DNA of 64,000 nt from Carboxydothermus hydrogenoformans Z-2901. GTDB taxonomy: Bacteria > Bacillota > Z-2901 > Carboxydothermales > Carboxydothermaceae. Under the pieces are notes generated by a model that saw only the letters and a program-made list of their open reading frames with translations, was not told where the DNA came from and made no database searches. This document shows positions 18,270 to 26,103 of this stretch, in pieces (the first letter of the stretch is position 1; each line of letters starts with the position of its first letter). The DNA lies in contig NC_007503.1 in assembly GCF_000012865.1 (NCBI RefSeq), positions 1,116,001-1,180,000 on the forward strand, read 5' to 3'. The translations under genes and the position numbers were made by a program.

Positions 18270-18389
18270 AAAGCAAAGAAATGTAAAGGAAGGGGGAAAG
18301 GCAGATATGGTCTGGTCCTTAAATAAAAGTAGTTGTTAATATTCTGTTCGTAAATACCAAATAATATTACTACTGCAAGGAGGGGTTTT

Positions 18390-19007
18390 ATGCGAGTTGT
18401 TAATATGCTTGCGCAGATTGATTATGATAAGTGTATTGGATGTCAGACATGTGCTAAAGTTTGCCCGGTTTTGGCTATCAAAATTGAGAATAAAAAACCG
18501 GTAATCAATGCTGAAATGTGTAGAGGCTGTGCAGCTTGTGAGCAGAGATGTCCGCAATATGCCATAAATATGGTAAAAAGGGAAGAACCTTTTACAGTTT
18601 ATGTTGATCCTTCAACAGTAGATGCAGAAAAAATTGAGGAATTATGTAAAAAAGCCCGCCTCCATCCGGAACAAATTATTTGTTATTGTACTGCGACCAG
18701 AGCTGAAGAAGTTGCGGCAGCTATTTTAAAAGGTGCTAAATCACCGGAAGAAATTTCCTTACAAACAGGTGTTCGCACAGGGTGTAAGGTCGAATGCATT
18801 GAGCCAATTTTACGGTTACTGGAAGCTGCGGGCATTACTCCTGAAAAACCAGAGGGCTATCAATGGTATGGAAGAACACCCACAGTTTGGGAAATTCCTG
18901 AAAGCGTAAAAGAAAAATATTCAAGTAGAGGGTTCTATTTTGACGAAGATATTAAATTACTGGACAAAGTTTTAGCGGCAAAAAGCAGCAGAAAGGAGGA
19001 TAAGTAA
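18390..19007 (+). CDS. Two-[4Fe-4S] ferredoxin fused to a BFD-like [2Fe-2S] domain
   Basis: A 205-residue electron-transfer protein. Two 4Fe-4S motifs, CIGCQTCAKVCP and CRGCAACEQRCP, fill residues 10-60. A second domain with CYC near 94 and GCKVEC near 132 matches the bacterioferritin-associated ferredoxin [2Fe-2S] pattern (CxC and a later CxxxC). The gene ends directly at the start of the LarA-like gene (no gap), so the two are translationally linked and probably work together. This suggests a redox step, or protection of an oxygen-sensitive partner, around the LarA-like enzyme. The tail after residue 150 is not recognised. Confidence 0.82.
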   Translation: MRVVNMLAQIDYDKCIGCQTCAKVCPVLAIKIENKKPVINAEMCRGCAACEQRCPQYAINMVKREEPFTVYVDPSTVDAEKIEELCKKARLHPEQIICYCTATRAEEVAAAILKGAKSPEEISLQTGVRTGCKVECIEPILRLLEAAGITPEKPEGYQWYGRTPTVWEIPESVKEKYSSRGFYFDEDIKLLDKVLAAKSSRKEDK

Positions 19008-20447
19008 ATGGCTGCTAAGGTAATTCCCCCGATTAAACCAAGAGTTTCGCAATATGGTGTTGATCCCAAGTATGTGACCAAAAGAATTTCGGATTATCCG
19101 GAAATGACAAGTGTAAAGCTAAAAGAATTGTTCGCGGATACCCCGGATGTGATTTATCCTTCGGAAAAAGGGATTGCGGTGATTCGCGAAAATGTTATTA
19201 AGGCTCTGGAAAAAGTTGATATGAGCATGATAAAACCAGGTGATTCGGTTAACATCCTGGCATCCCATCATGGATTTACCTTGCTTGGCGGTGAACCCTA
19301 TGCTGAGGTATTAAAGACGGTAAGGGAAGTTATTGTCGAAAGAACGGGAGCAACGGATATAAGACTGCGGGCAGGAGTTGGGTTACGCTTCAGGGAAACA
19401 GAGGAATATATTAAAGCCTTTGGTTTAGATGTAGCATTTAACGGAAAAGCCAAAGGGGTAGCTCCCATAGATAAAGGAATACCAATTGAGACCGAGATAG
19501 GAACTCTTTATGGAATTGCAGCGGTCTACGATGCGGACTGGATTGTCCATGTCCATAACAGCGACGTACGTGAAGTCCACTTCCACCGGCACGTTGACCG
19601 GGCAGTAAAGCCGTTTGGTATGTCCTATGCCCGGATAGAGACCAGATCAACGTATCACCAAAACCTTGGGCCCAGAGGAGCAAATTTCACAGCGCGGGCA
19701 ATTTTTGCCTCCGAGTTCGTGCAAAGTAAATTTGCCTTTGCAACTTTCATGAATATGTCACCGGCAGGAGTAGTATCTATTGAAGCCGATAATGACCTTC
19801 TCGCTTTGAACGAAAAAATTACTGCTGATGGTTTGCGGTACTACGGGAAGATTATGACCTTGCTTGGTGAAATTGACGAATGTATAGCAGGCTTGGATTT
19901 TCCTGCACCCGTTCCGTATGTTTTTGCTGCGGGAGTAATTTTTGCTAACTTTGTTGGAGCAAACGTTGATCTTTTTGACCTGGATAACCCTCTTCCACCG
20001 TACACCTGGTATACTGAAGCTTTTTACGATAAGTCAGGGAAGCCATTAATTGAAAATGTACCCCCAGTAAATCCTGCCATTAAAATGGTTGTCCATAATT
20101 ATGCCTGGGGTGGATATCCCAGCGCGTTTTTTGCCCATCAAATACCTACTGTAGTAGTTGGGCGGGAGCAAGCTGACTTGATGGACCGAGATCCGCAAAA
20201 CTTGGATTATATGAAGTATGCAGTTATTGCCAGGGACTTAGATTCGGCAATGGCTTATGCTTATAAAGTAGCAAAAACGGATAAGGTTATCATTTTTGAC
20301 GGGGCTGCTGGTGGTTTGAACTGTAGTGAAAGCTTGGCTGAATATTTGAAAGCAAAAGCTCCCGAAGTAAGTAGAAGAGTAGACCAGGAGTTGCTGCCCA
20401 AGTGGTTACGTCAGCGGGGGATTGATCCCAACGTTTTTAATAAATAA
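19008..20447 (+). CDS. LarA-superfamily (nickel-pincer nucleotide) enzyme, divergent
   Basis: A 479-residue soluble protein that I assign to the lactate racemase (LarA) superfamily by pattern. Lactate racemase binds its nickel-pincer cofactor through H174, K184 and H200; here H191, K201 and H217 have exactly the same spacing (10 and 16). The N-terminal layout also fits: a strand-helix unit (VNILASHHGF, then TDIRLRAGVGL), where the LarA motif TGLHR reads VGLRFR, so the first catalytic His appears to be Arg (R127). The cofactor genes larEBC lie 5 kb downstream. It follows the ferredoxin/BFD gene without a gap. Likely reaction: racemisation, epimerisation or another hydride-transfer step on a hydroxyacid. 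Substrate unknown; assignment needs a profile search. Confidence 0.65.
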   Translation: MAAKVIPPIKPRVSQYGVDPKYVTKRISDYPEMTSVKLKELFADTPDVIYPSEKGIAVIRENVIKALEKVDMSMIKPGDSVNILASHHGFTLLGGEPYAEVLKTVREVIVERTGATDIRLRAGVGLRFRETEEYIKAFGLDVAFNGKAKGVAPIDKGIPIETEIGTLYGIAAVYDADWIVHVHNSDVREVHFHRHVDRAVKPFGMSYARIETRSTYHQNLGPRGANFTARAIFASEFVQSKFAFATFMNMSPAGVVSIEADNDLLALNEKITADGLRYYGKIMTLLGEIDECIAGLDFPAPVPYVFAAGVIFANFVGANVDLFDLDNPLPPYTWYTEAFYDKSGKPLIENVPPVNPAIKMVVHNYAWGGYPSAFFAHQIPTVVVGREQADLMDRDPQNLDYMKYAVIARDLDSAMAYAYKVAKTDKVIIFDGAAGGLNCSESLAEYLKAKAPEVSRRVDQELLPKWLRQRGIDPNVFNK

Positions 20448-20490
20448 CATTAGAGAAAATTAAACGTTGAAAAAGCTCGCTATTTAAAAA

Positions 20491-20551
20491 AGGTGCTCCT
20501 TTCTGTTTTAAGCACCTAATGGCGGGTTAAAAAATGCAGAAAGGAGCACCT
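20491..20551. repeat. Inverted repeat with two competing hairpins
   Basis: AGGTGCTCCTTTCTG (20491-20505) pairs perfectly with CAGAAAGGAGCACCT (20537-20551). The left arm start AGGTGCT can instead pair with AGCACCT at 20511-20517. The element lies between the LarA-like gene and the NadC-like gene and looks like an attenuator or processing site, though no ligand or leader peptide is apparent. Confidence 0.65.
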
Positions 20552-20582
20552 CCATTTTTAAAATTGGATTGTGGAGGCAAAT

Positions 20583-21422
20583 ATGAATTTCAATAACTCT
20601 GGAGATATTCGCGATATCTTATTTTCTAAAATAATGCAAAAGCATTTCACAGCTCAGATTAAAGCTGAAAATGGCGGGATTATTGCTGGTGCCCAAAATG
20701 CATATAATGCTTTGAAACAACTTGGTTTAGAAATCGAATATTTTGTTTATGACGGAACGGAAGTCCAGCCGGAAACAGTTATTGCCCGTTTTAAAGGAAA
20801 TCCCAAACAAATTGCGCAAGCGGAAGAAGTAGTAATGGGTTATTTAATGAAAACTTCCGGGATTGCTACTGCCACCCGGAGGGCGATTAATTTAGCCGAA
20901 GGCAAGATCAGGATTGTTTCCGGGGCATGGAAAAAGATGCCTTCCGAAATGAAGCAATTAGTAAGGGAAGCGATTGCTGTTGGTGGCGGAGCTTTTCGCA
21001 TACTTGATGTTCCCTTTGTTTATTTGGACAAGAATTATATTCGCATGTTTGGAAGTATCGTTGAAGCATTAAAGAGTGCCCAGGTATTTGGTGATAGGTA
21101 TAAAGTAGTTCAGTTAAGAGGCGAAATGAAAGACATTAAAGAGGAAGCAATTGAAGCGGCTACAAATGGAGCTTATGTGCTCATGGTAGATACAGGCAAA
21201 ATTTCTGACGTTAAAATTGTTAATAGTACGTTGGAAGAGCTTGGGCTAAGAAAAGAAAAGCTTGTAGCTTTTGCAGGAGGAGTAAAAATTAATGCTATTC
21301 CTAGTTATATTGGTTTAGGGATAGATATTCTCGATATAGGATCCGAAATAGTTGATGCGCCACTAATGGATATGAAATTAGATGTAATAAGCGAAGGAAA
21401 GGAGGGAGAGGATGGAACTTAA
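20583..21422 (+). CDS. Divergent NadC-like phosphoribosyltransferase
   Basis: A 279-residue member of the quinolinate phosphoribosyltransferase fold. The family segment LMKTSGIATATRRAI is clear, and the barrel end has FAGGVKINAI and GIDILDIGSEI. But the substrate-binding parts differ: the NadC LDTRKT stretch reads VSGAWKKMP, NHR reads AFR, and the VEVE glutamates read QLRGE. So it probably does not use quinolinate. It could handle another pyridine carboxylate, or be a ModD-like relative of unknown role. The ATG at 20583 follows GTGGAGG. It overlaps the MoCF gene by 11 bp. Since the NPN cofactor is built on a nicotinate nucleotide, a link to larEBC is worth testing. Confidence 0.7.
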   Translation: MNFNNSGDIRDILFSKIMQKHFTAQIKAENGGIIAGAQNAYNALKQLGLEIEYFVYDGTEVQPETVIARFKGNPKQIAQAEEVVMGYLMKTSGIATATRRAINLAEGKIRIVSGAWKKMPSEMKQLVREAIAVGGGAFRILDVPFVYLDKNYIRMFGSIVEALKSAQVFGDRYKVVQLRGEMKDIKEEAIEAATNGAYVLMVDTGKISDVKIVNSTLEELGLRKEKLVAFAGGVKINAIPSYIGLGIDILDIGSEIVDAPLMDMKLDVISEGKEGEDGT

Positions 21423-22302
21423 CCTTTTAGAAAAGACAGAACTGTGGATTGAAAATATCAAATTACAAAATGCTAATTTATCAACAATTGCCGAAGTTGT
21501 GGCCGATGTTCTTGAAATCCCGAAGGATAAAGTACTTGTGGTGGATGTCAGGGAAAATCATATTACTTTAGACATTTTACAAAAAACAATTCAGGCTGAA
21601 CAGGTATTTGGCAAAAAGCAACAATTATTAAAAAAGCTGTCGGAAATACCGGGAGTTAATATCGTACCGGAAACTGACATTCATTCGGAAGGCATATTGG
21701 GCTTTATTTCCCTTGATGAATCCGAGGTACCTCAGGTTTTAGCGAGAACCGAAAAGATTGTTGATGAAATAAAAATGAAGATTGCGAAAAGAGTTATTGT
21801 TTTCCCGACAGGTTTTGAAGTTAAAAGGGGAATGATTGCTGATACCAATACCCCGTATATTATACAGCGGATGACCGAAGCTGGTTATAAAGTAACTAAG
21901 GGAGAAATTCTGGATGATTCTGCTGATTATATTGCAGCGAAGTTAAATGATGCCGTAAATTCTGGCTACGGATTAATAATTACTACTGGGGGTATTGGAG
22001 CTGAAGATAAAGACAGGACGGTTGAGGGAGTTTTACTTGTAGACCCGCAAGCAGCAACTCCTTATATTGTTAAGTACCAGCAAGGAACGGGACGCCATGA
22101 AAAAAATGGCGTGCGAATTGCTGTTGGTATGGTGGGAAACAGTTTAATTGTCTCTCTGCCAGGGCCACATGATGAAGTTAAATTAGCTCTGGATGTGCTT
22201 ATAAGGGCTCTTGATGAGGGGAAAAGCAAGGAAGAAATTGCCCAGGAAATTGCCGGTGTTTTGCGGGCTAAATTGCAAGCGGCAGGTTTTAAACATCATT
22301 AA
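21412..22302 (+). CDS. MoCF/CinA-like molybdopterin-binding-domain protein
   Basis: A 296-residue protein whose C-terminal half is a MoCF_biosynth (MogA/CinA) domain: TGFEVKRGMIADTNTPYI near 140, IITTGGIGAEDKDRTVEGV near 193 and a VSLPGPHDEV end. The first 135 residues form another alpha/beta part that I do not recognise. Despite the domain name, members of such catabolic clusters need not bind molybdopterin. A shorter relative occurs at 50256 beside the second LarA homologue. It starts inside the end of the NadC-like gene (GGAGGGAGAGG before ATG), and mhpD follows after 23 bp. Confidence 0.72.
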   Translation: MELNLLEKTELWIENIKLQNANLSTIAEVVADVLEIPKDKVLVVDVRENHITLDILQKTIQAEQVFGKKQQLLKKLSEIPGVNIVPETDIHSEGILGFISLDESEVPQVLARTEKIVDEIKMKIAKRVIVFPTGFEVKRGMIADTNTPYIIQRMTEAGYKVTKGEILDDSADYIAAKLNDAVNSGYGLIITTGGIGAEDKDRTVEGVLLVDPQAATPYIVKYQQGTGRHEKNGVRIAVGMVGNSLIVSLPGPHDEVKLALDVLIRALDEGKSKEEIAQEIAGVLRAKLQAAGFKHH

Positions 22303-22325
22303 AATAAATTAAGAGGAGGGAGAAT

Positions 22326-23114
22326 ATGGATAAAACTGCTTTACAAGTAGCAGCGGAAGCGCTCTGGAAAGCCTGTCAAGAAAGAAAAGCATTAGAACAG
22401 CCTTTAACGGAAATTTATCCTGATATTACTATTACGGATGCTTACCAGATTCAGTTAATTAATGTAGACAAGAAAAAAGCTCTGGGACGTAAAGTTGTTG
22501 GTAAAAAAATAGGTTTAACCAGCCGGGCAATGCAGCAAATGTTAGGAGTTCATGAGCCGGATTACGGGCATGTAACTGATGACATGATTGGCGATGAAGA
22601 GGTTGCTATTTCTCGTTCCAAATTATTGCAACCCAAAATTGAAGCGGAAATTGCTTTTGTTTTAAAGGACAGGCTTGTAGGTCCTGGAGTTACTTTAACG
22701 AAAGTATTGCAAGCGACAGCAGGAGTAATTCCAGTATTTGAAATAATTGATAGCCGGATTAAAGACTGGAAGATTAAGATTCAGGATACTATTGCCGATA
22801 ATGCTTCCAGTGCGATGGTTGTTTTAGGAAGTAAATTAATACCGGTAGATCAGGTTAATCTTAAATATGTTGGGTTAGTATTAGAAAAAAATGGAGAGAT
22901 TATTGATACCGCGGCCGGAGCTGCGGTTTTAGGGCACCCTGCATTAGCTGTTGCCTGGCTTGCCAATAAACTTTCCGAGTTTGGTATTGCCTTGGAACCG
23001 GGGGAGATTATTTTATCCGGTTCGCTGACTAAAGCGTATGAAGTTACCGGTAATGACCATTTTGTTGCCAATTTCGGGCCTCTTGGTTCGGTTAAAGTAA
23101 AATTTACTGATTAA
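22326..23114 (+). CDS. mhpD: 2-keto-4-pentenoate hydratase, copy 1
   Basis: Hydratase (262 residues) of the MhpD/DmpE family in the fumarylacetoacetate hydrolase superfamily. It adds water to 2-hydroxypenta-2,4-dienoate to give 4-hydroxy-2-oxopentanoate. Visible features are GKKIGLTSRAMQQMLGVHEPDYG, KIEAEIAFVL (metal-binding glutamates) and AAGAAVLGHPALAVAWLAN. Related decarboxylases (DmpH) share this fold, so 4-oxalocrotonate decarboxylation is an alternative. It is followed by mhpF and mhpE in the usual order. A nearly identical copy lies at 62909; only about the first 12 codons and one codon at 22434 differ. Confidence 0.9.
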   Translation: MDKTALQVAAEALWKACQERKALEQPLTEIYPDITITDAYQIQLINVDKKKALGRKVVGKKIGLTSRAMQQMLGVHEPDYGHVTDDMIGDEEVAISRSKLLQPKIEAEIAFVLKDRLVGPGVTLTKVLQATAGVIPVFEIIDSRIKDWKIKIQDTIADNASSAMVVLGSKLIPVDQVNLKYVGLVLEKNGEIIDTAAGAAVLGHPALAVAWLANKLSEFGIALEPGEIILSGSLTKAYEVTGNDHFVANFGPLGSVKVKFTD

Positions 23115-23121
23115 CGATTAA
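22356..23121 (+). repeat. 766-bp direct repeat, copy 1 (within mhpD)
   Basis: Matches 62939-63704 at a fixed offset of 40,583 bp. By eye the only differences are three adjacent bases (22434-22436, ACG against GGT). Identity stops seven bases after the stop codon. Confidence 0.93.
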
Positions 23122-23149
23122 AAATTAATACGGCAAAGGAGTGAAGCAA

Positions 23150-24049
23150 ATGTCGAACAAAATTAAAGCTGCCATTATCGGTCCTGGCAATATCGGGATG
23201 GATTTAATGTTTAAATTAATGAGAAGTAAATATATTGATGTTGACACAGTTGTTGGCATTATTCCGGAATCGGAAGGATTGGCATTGGCTAGAAAGCATG
23301 GAAAGAAGACTAGTGCTGAAGGAATAAAAGCAATTTTAGGAAATAAGGATATTAAAATCGTTTTTGATGCTACCAGTGCCAAAGCTCATTTAAAACACGC
23401 TCCTTTATTAGAACAAGATGGTAAAATTGCTATCGACCTGACACCTGCAGCAGTTGGTCCTTATTGTGTTCCTGCAGTAACTATGGAGGAACAATTAAAT
23501 TGCAAAAATGTTAATATGGTTACTTGTGCCGGACAAGCTACTACTCCAATTGTTTATGCAATTAACAAAATTGCCGATGTAAAATATGCTGAAATAGTAG
23601 CTACAATAAGTAGCCGGAGTGCTGGTCCAGGAACGCGGCAGAATATTGACGAATTTACCGAAACTACGGCAAAAGCCCTGGAAAAAATTGGCGGGGCCGA
23701 TAAAGGAAAAGCAATAATTATTCTTAACCCGGCTGAACCGCCAATTATGATGCGAAACACTATTTACACCCGGGTAGCAAATCCGGATGCTCCTGGAATT
23801 ATCGAGGCAATTGAAGAAATGGTGGGGAAGATCAAAAAATACGTTCCTGGTTATCGCTTGAAAGTTCCTCCAATCATTGATGGAGATAAGATTACCACAA
23901 TAATTGAAGTTGAAGGTGAGGGGGCCTATTTGCCTAAATATGCCGGTAATCTTGATATAATCACCGCAGCAGCAGTAGCTTTTGCTGATGAAGTAGCTAA
24001 AAAGTTGCTGGCTGAGGAGCAAGCTAAGGAGGTTAGAGCACATGGCTAA
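23150..24049 (+). CDS. mhpF: Acetaldehyde dehydrogenase (acylating)
   Basis: NAD- and CoA-dependent enzyme (299 residues) that turns acetaldehyde into acetyl-CoA. The Rossmann start [13 protein letters not shown], the catalytic cysteine in [15 protein letters not shown] (near 125) and the dimer part [15 protein letters not shown] are family hallmarks (MhpF/DmpF). The enzyme normally channels acetaldehyde from the MhpE aldolase, encoded next with an 8-bp overlap. ATG 23150 follows AAAGGAGTG. The pair yields pyruvate and acetyl-CoA from 4-hydroxy-2-oxopentanoate. Confidence 0.94.
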   Translation: MSNKIKAAIIGPGNIGMDLMFKLMRSKYIDVDTVVGIIPESEGLALARKHGKKTSAEGIKAILGNKDIKIVFDATSAKAHLKHAPLLEQDGKIAIDLTPAAVGPYCVPAVTMEEQLNCKNVNMVTCAGQATTPIVYAINKIADVKYAEIVATISSRSAGPGTRQNIDEFTETTAKALEKIGGADKGKAIIILNPAEPPIMMRNTIYTRVANPDAPGIIEAIEEMVGKIKKYVPGYRLKVPPIIDGDKITTIIEVEGEGAYLPKYAGNLDIITAAAVAFADEVAKKLLAEEQAKEVRAHG

Positions 24050-25052
24050 AAAGATTAGGATAATTGACAGTACCTTAAGAGATGGAATGCATGCGGTAAG
24101 TCACCAGTTCACACCCGAGGAAATGGCAGAAATTGCAGCAGGACTGGATGCGGCAGGGATTGACACCATTGAAGTGAGCCATGGTGATGGATTAGGTGGT
24201 TCGAGCTACAATTATGGATTTGCGGCTGCAAAAGATGAAGATTATTTAAAAGCGGTATCTCAAGTTTTAAAAAATTCAAAGTTAGGTGTCCTTTTGCTGC
24301 CAGGAATTGGTACTGCTCATGATTTAGAGATGGCTGCAAAATTTGGTGCAAAAGTTGTGCGAGTTGCTACCCACTGTACGGAAGCCGATATTGGCGAACA
24401 GCATATCAAGATTGCCAAAGAATTAGGAATGGAAGCCATTGGATTTCTAATGATGAGCCATATGGTTCCTCCAGAAAAACTTGTGGAGCAAGCGAAATTG
24501 TTTGAAAGTTATGGAGCAGATGCGGTTTATATTACAGATTCTGCTGGAGCAATGACTCCGTATGATGTTAAGGTGCGCATTGAAGCGGTTAAAGCTGCTG
24601 TTAGCGTGCCTGTTGGGTTTCATGCTCACAATAATTTAGGGTTAGCGATTGGTAATACTCTGGCAGCTATCGAAGCTGGAGCAACTTATGTTGACGGCAC
24701 CGCGCGAGGACTTGGAGCAGGGGCCGGAAATTCACAAACGGAAATTTTGGTTGCTGTTCTGGCGAAGTTAGGTTATGAAACTGGTGTTGATTTGTATAAA
24801 ATTATGGATGTAGCAGAAGAAGTTGTTGCTCCTAAAATGAGAAGACCGCAAATTGTTGATAAAGCGGCATTAAGTTTAGGTTATGCGGGTGTTTACGGAA
24901 GCTTTCTCTTACATGCTATGCGGGCCGCAGAAAAGTTTAAAGTTGATGTTCGTGATATTTTAATCGAGTTAGGAAGATTAAAAACTGTTGGCGGGCAAGA
25001 AGATATGATAGTTGATGTTGCCTATGAATTAAGTAAAGCAAATAAGCAATAA
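24042..25052 (+). CDS. mhpE: 4-hydroxy-2-oxovalerate aldolase
   Basis: Metal-dependent aldolase (336 residues) of the HMG-CoA lyase-like/DRE-TIM family. It cleaves 4-hydroxy-2-oxopentanoate into pyruvate and acetaldehyde. [17 protein letters not shown] at the N-terminus holds the DRE-type motif and general-base region, and [20 protein letters not shown] supplies the two metal-binding His. The C-terminal communication domain used to contact the dehydrogenase is present ([19 protein letters not shown]). Translationally coupled with mhpF. No ring-cleaving dioxygenase is nearby, so the substrate must arise by another route. Confidence 0.94.
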   Translation: MAKKIRIIDSTLRDGMHAVSHQFTPEEMAEIAAGLDAAGIDTIEVSHGDGLGGSSYNYGFAAAKDEDYLKAVSQVLKNSKLGVLLLPGIGTAHDLEMAAKFGAKVVRVATHCTEADIGEQHIKIAKELGMEAIGFLMMSHMVPPEKLVEQAKLFESYGADAVYITDSAGAMTPYDVKVRIEAVKAAVSVPVGFHAHNNLGLAIGNTLAAIEAGATYVDGTARGLGAGAGNSQTEILVAVLAKLGYETGVDLYKIMDVAEEVVAPKMRRPQIVDKAALSLGYAGVYGSFLLHAMRAAEKFKVDVRDILIELGRLKTVGGQEDMIVDVAYELSKANKQ

Positions 25053-25118
25053 ATGTTTTTTTATTTCAATTAATAAAAACAGAATACGACAATGATGAAT
25101 AGCTTGAACAATTATTGG

Positions 25119-25160
25119 AAAGCAGGCCAGAAGAACTCTGGCCTGCTTTAGCGGTTTTTT
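25119..25160 (+). terminator. Terminator after mhpE
   Basis: AAAGCAGGCCAG (25119-25130) pairs with CTGGCCTGCTTT (25138-25149), with a T6 run at 25155-25160. It separates the catabolic operon from the lar genes. Confidence 0.88.
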
Positions 25161-25275
25161 CGCTGATATGATACGAATTTGTTATAACTTTATAGTATAA
25201 TTTTTATGGTTAAAAAACATAAAGGTAAGATATTTAGCCTTAAAAAAAATAATATTAACTGGAGGTTAGAAGTTA

Positions 25276-26103
25276 ATGGAACAGGTCAGAAGACACAAGC
25301 TTGAGAAACTACAAAATATTTTACAGGAAATGGGGAGTGTCGTGATTGCTTTTTCAGGGGGTGTTGACAGTACCTTTCTCTTAAAAGTTGCAAAAGATGT
25401 ACTGGGAGATAACGTGCTTGCTGTTACCGCAACTTCATCAACTTATCCGGCCATAGAACTGGAAGAAGCAAAAAAATTGGCCCAAACTTTTGGAGTTCGC
25501 CATCTTATTATTGAATCAGAAGAGTTGGATATTAAAGAGTTTGTCAATAACCCACCCAATCGTTGTTATTTCTGCAAAAAAGAGTTGTTTTCAAAGCTTC
25601 TACAGGTTGCAAAAAAAGAAGGATTTTCTTTTGTTTTAGATGGGTCCAACGCTGACGATTTAAATGACTTTCGCCCCGGGATGGAAGCGGCTAAAGAGTT
25701 AGGAGTGCGAAGTCCTCTAAAAGAAGCGGGCTTAAAAAAAGACGATATTAGGTACCTATCTAAGGAAATGGGGTTACCTACATGGAATAAGCCATCCTTT
25801 GCCTGTTTAAGTTCACGTTTTCCTTATGGGACAAAAATAACAAAAGAAAAATTAAATCAAGTTGATAGAGGAGAAAACTTTTTGAGAGCGCTCGGGTTTC
25901 AGCAAATTCGTTTAAGACATCATGGCGAAATTGCCCGGATTGAGATAAAAAGAGAACAATTTCCCCTATTAATAGAGAAAGCTCAAGAGATAGTGGAGAA
26001 GTTAAAAGACTGCGGTTTTACCTATGTAACATTGGATCTTGAAGGTTATCGAACCGGAAGTATGAATGAACCTCTTTTAAGAAAGGGCGAACTTTATGAA
26101 TGA
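25276..26103 (+). CDS. larE: LarE, sulfur transferase for the nickel-pincer cofactor
   Basis: PP-loop ATPase (275 residues) that adenylates the nicotinate-derived dicarboxylate mononucleotide and installs sulfur to form the pincer thiocarboxylates. The PP-loop [13 protein letters not shown] is at about 24-36. C177, in [14 protein letters not shown], matches the sulfur-donor C176 of Lactobacillus LarE. Two further cysteines, C97 and C100 in CYFC, suggest the [4Fe-4S]-type LarE, in which three cysteines bind a cluster that relays sulfur. ATG 25276 follows GGAGG. It overlaps larB by 8 bp. Confidence 0.92.
   Translation: MEQVRRHKLEKLQNILQEMGSVVIAFSGGVDSTFLLKVAKDVLGDNVLAVTATSSTYPAIELEEAKKLAQTFGVRHLIIESEELDIKEFVNNPPNRCYFCKKELFSKLLQVAKKEGFSFVLDGSNADDLNDFRPGMEAAKELGVRSPLKEAGLKKDDIRYLSKEMGLPTWNKPSFACLSSRFPYGTKITKEKLNQVDRGENFLRALGFQQIRLRHHGEIARIEIKREQFPLLIEKAQEIVEKLKDCGFTYVTLDLEGYRTGSMNEPLLRKGELYE

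Noticed and set aside
23495-24043. Long minus-strand frame opposite mhpF
   Set aside because: A long shadow of a clear dehydrogenase gene, with no start site or family match.
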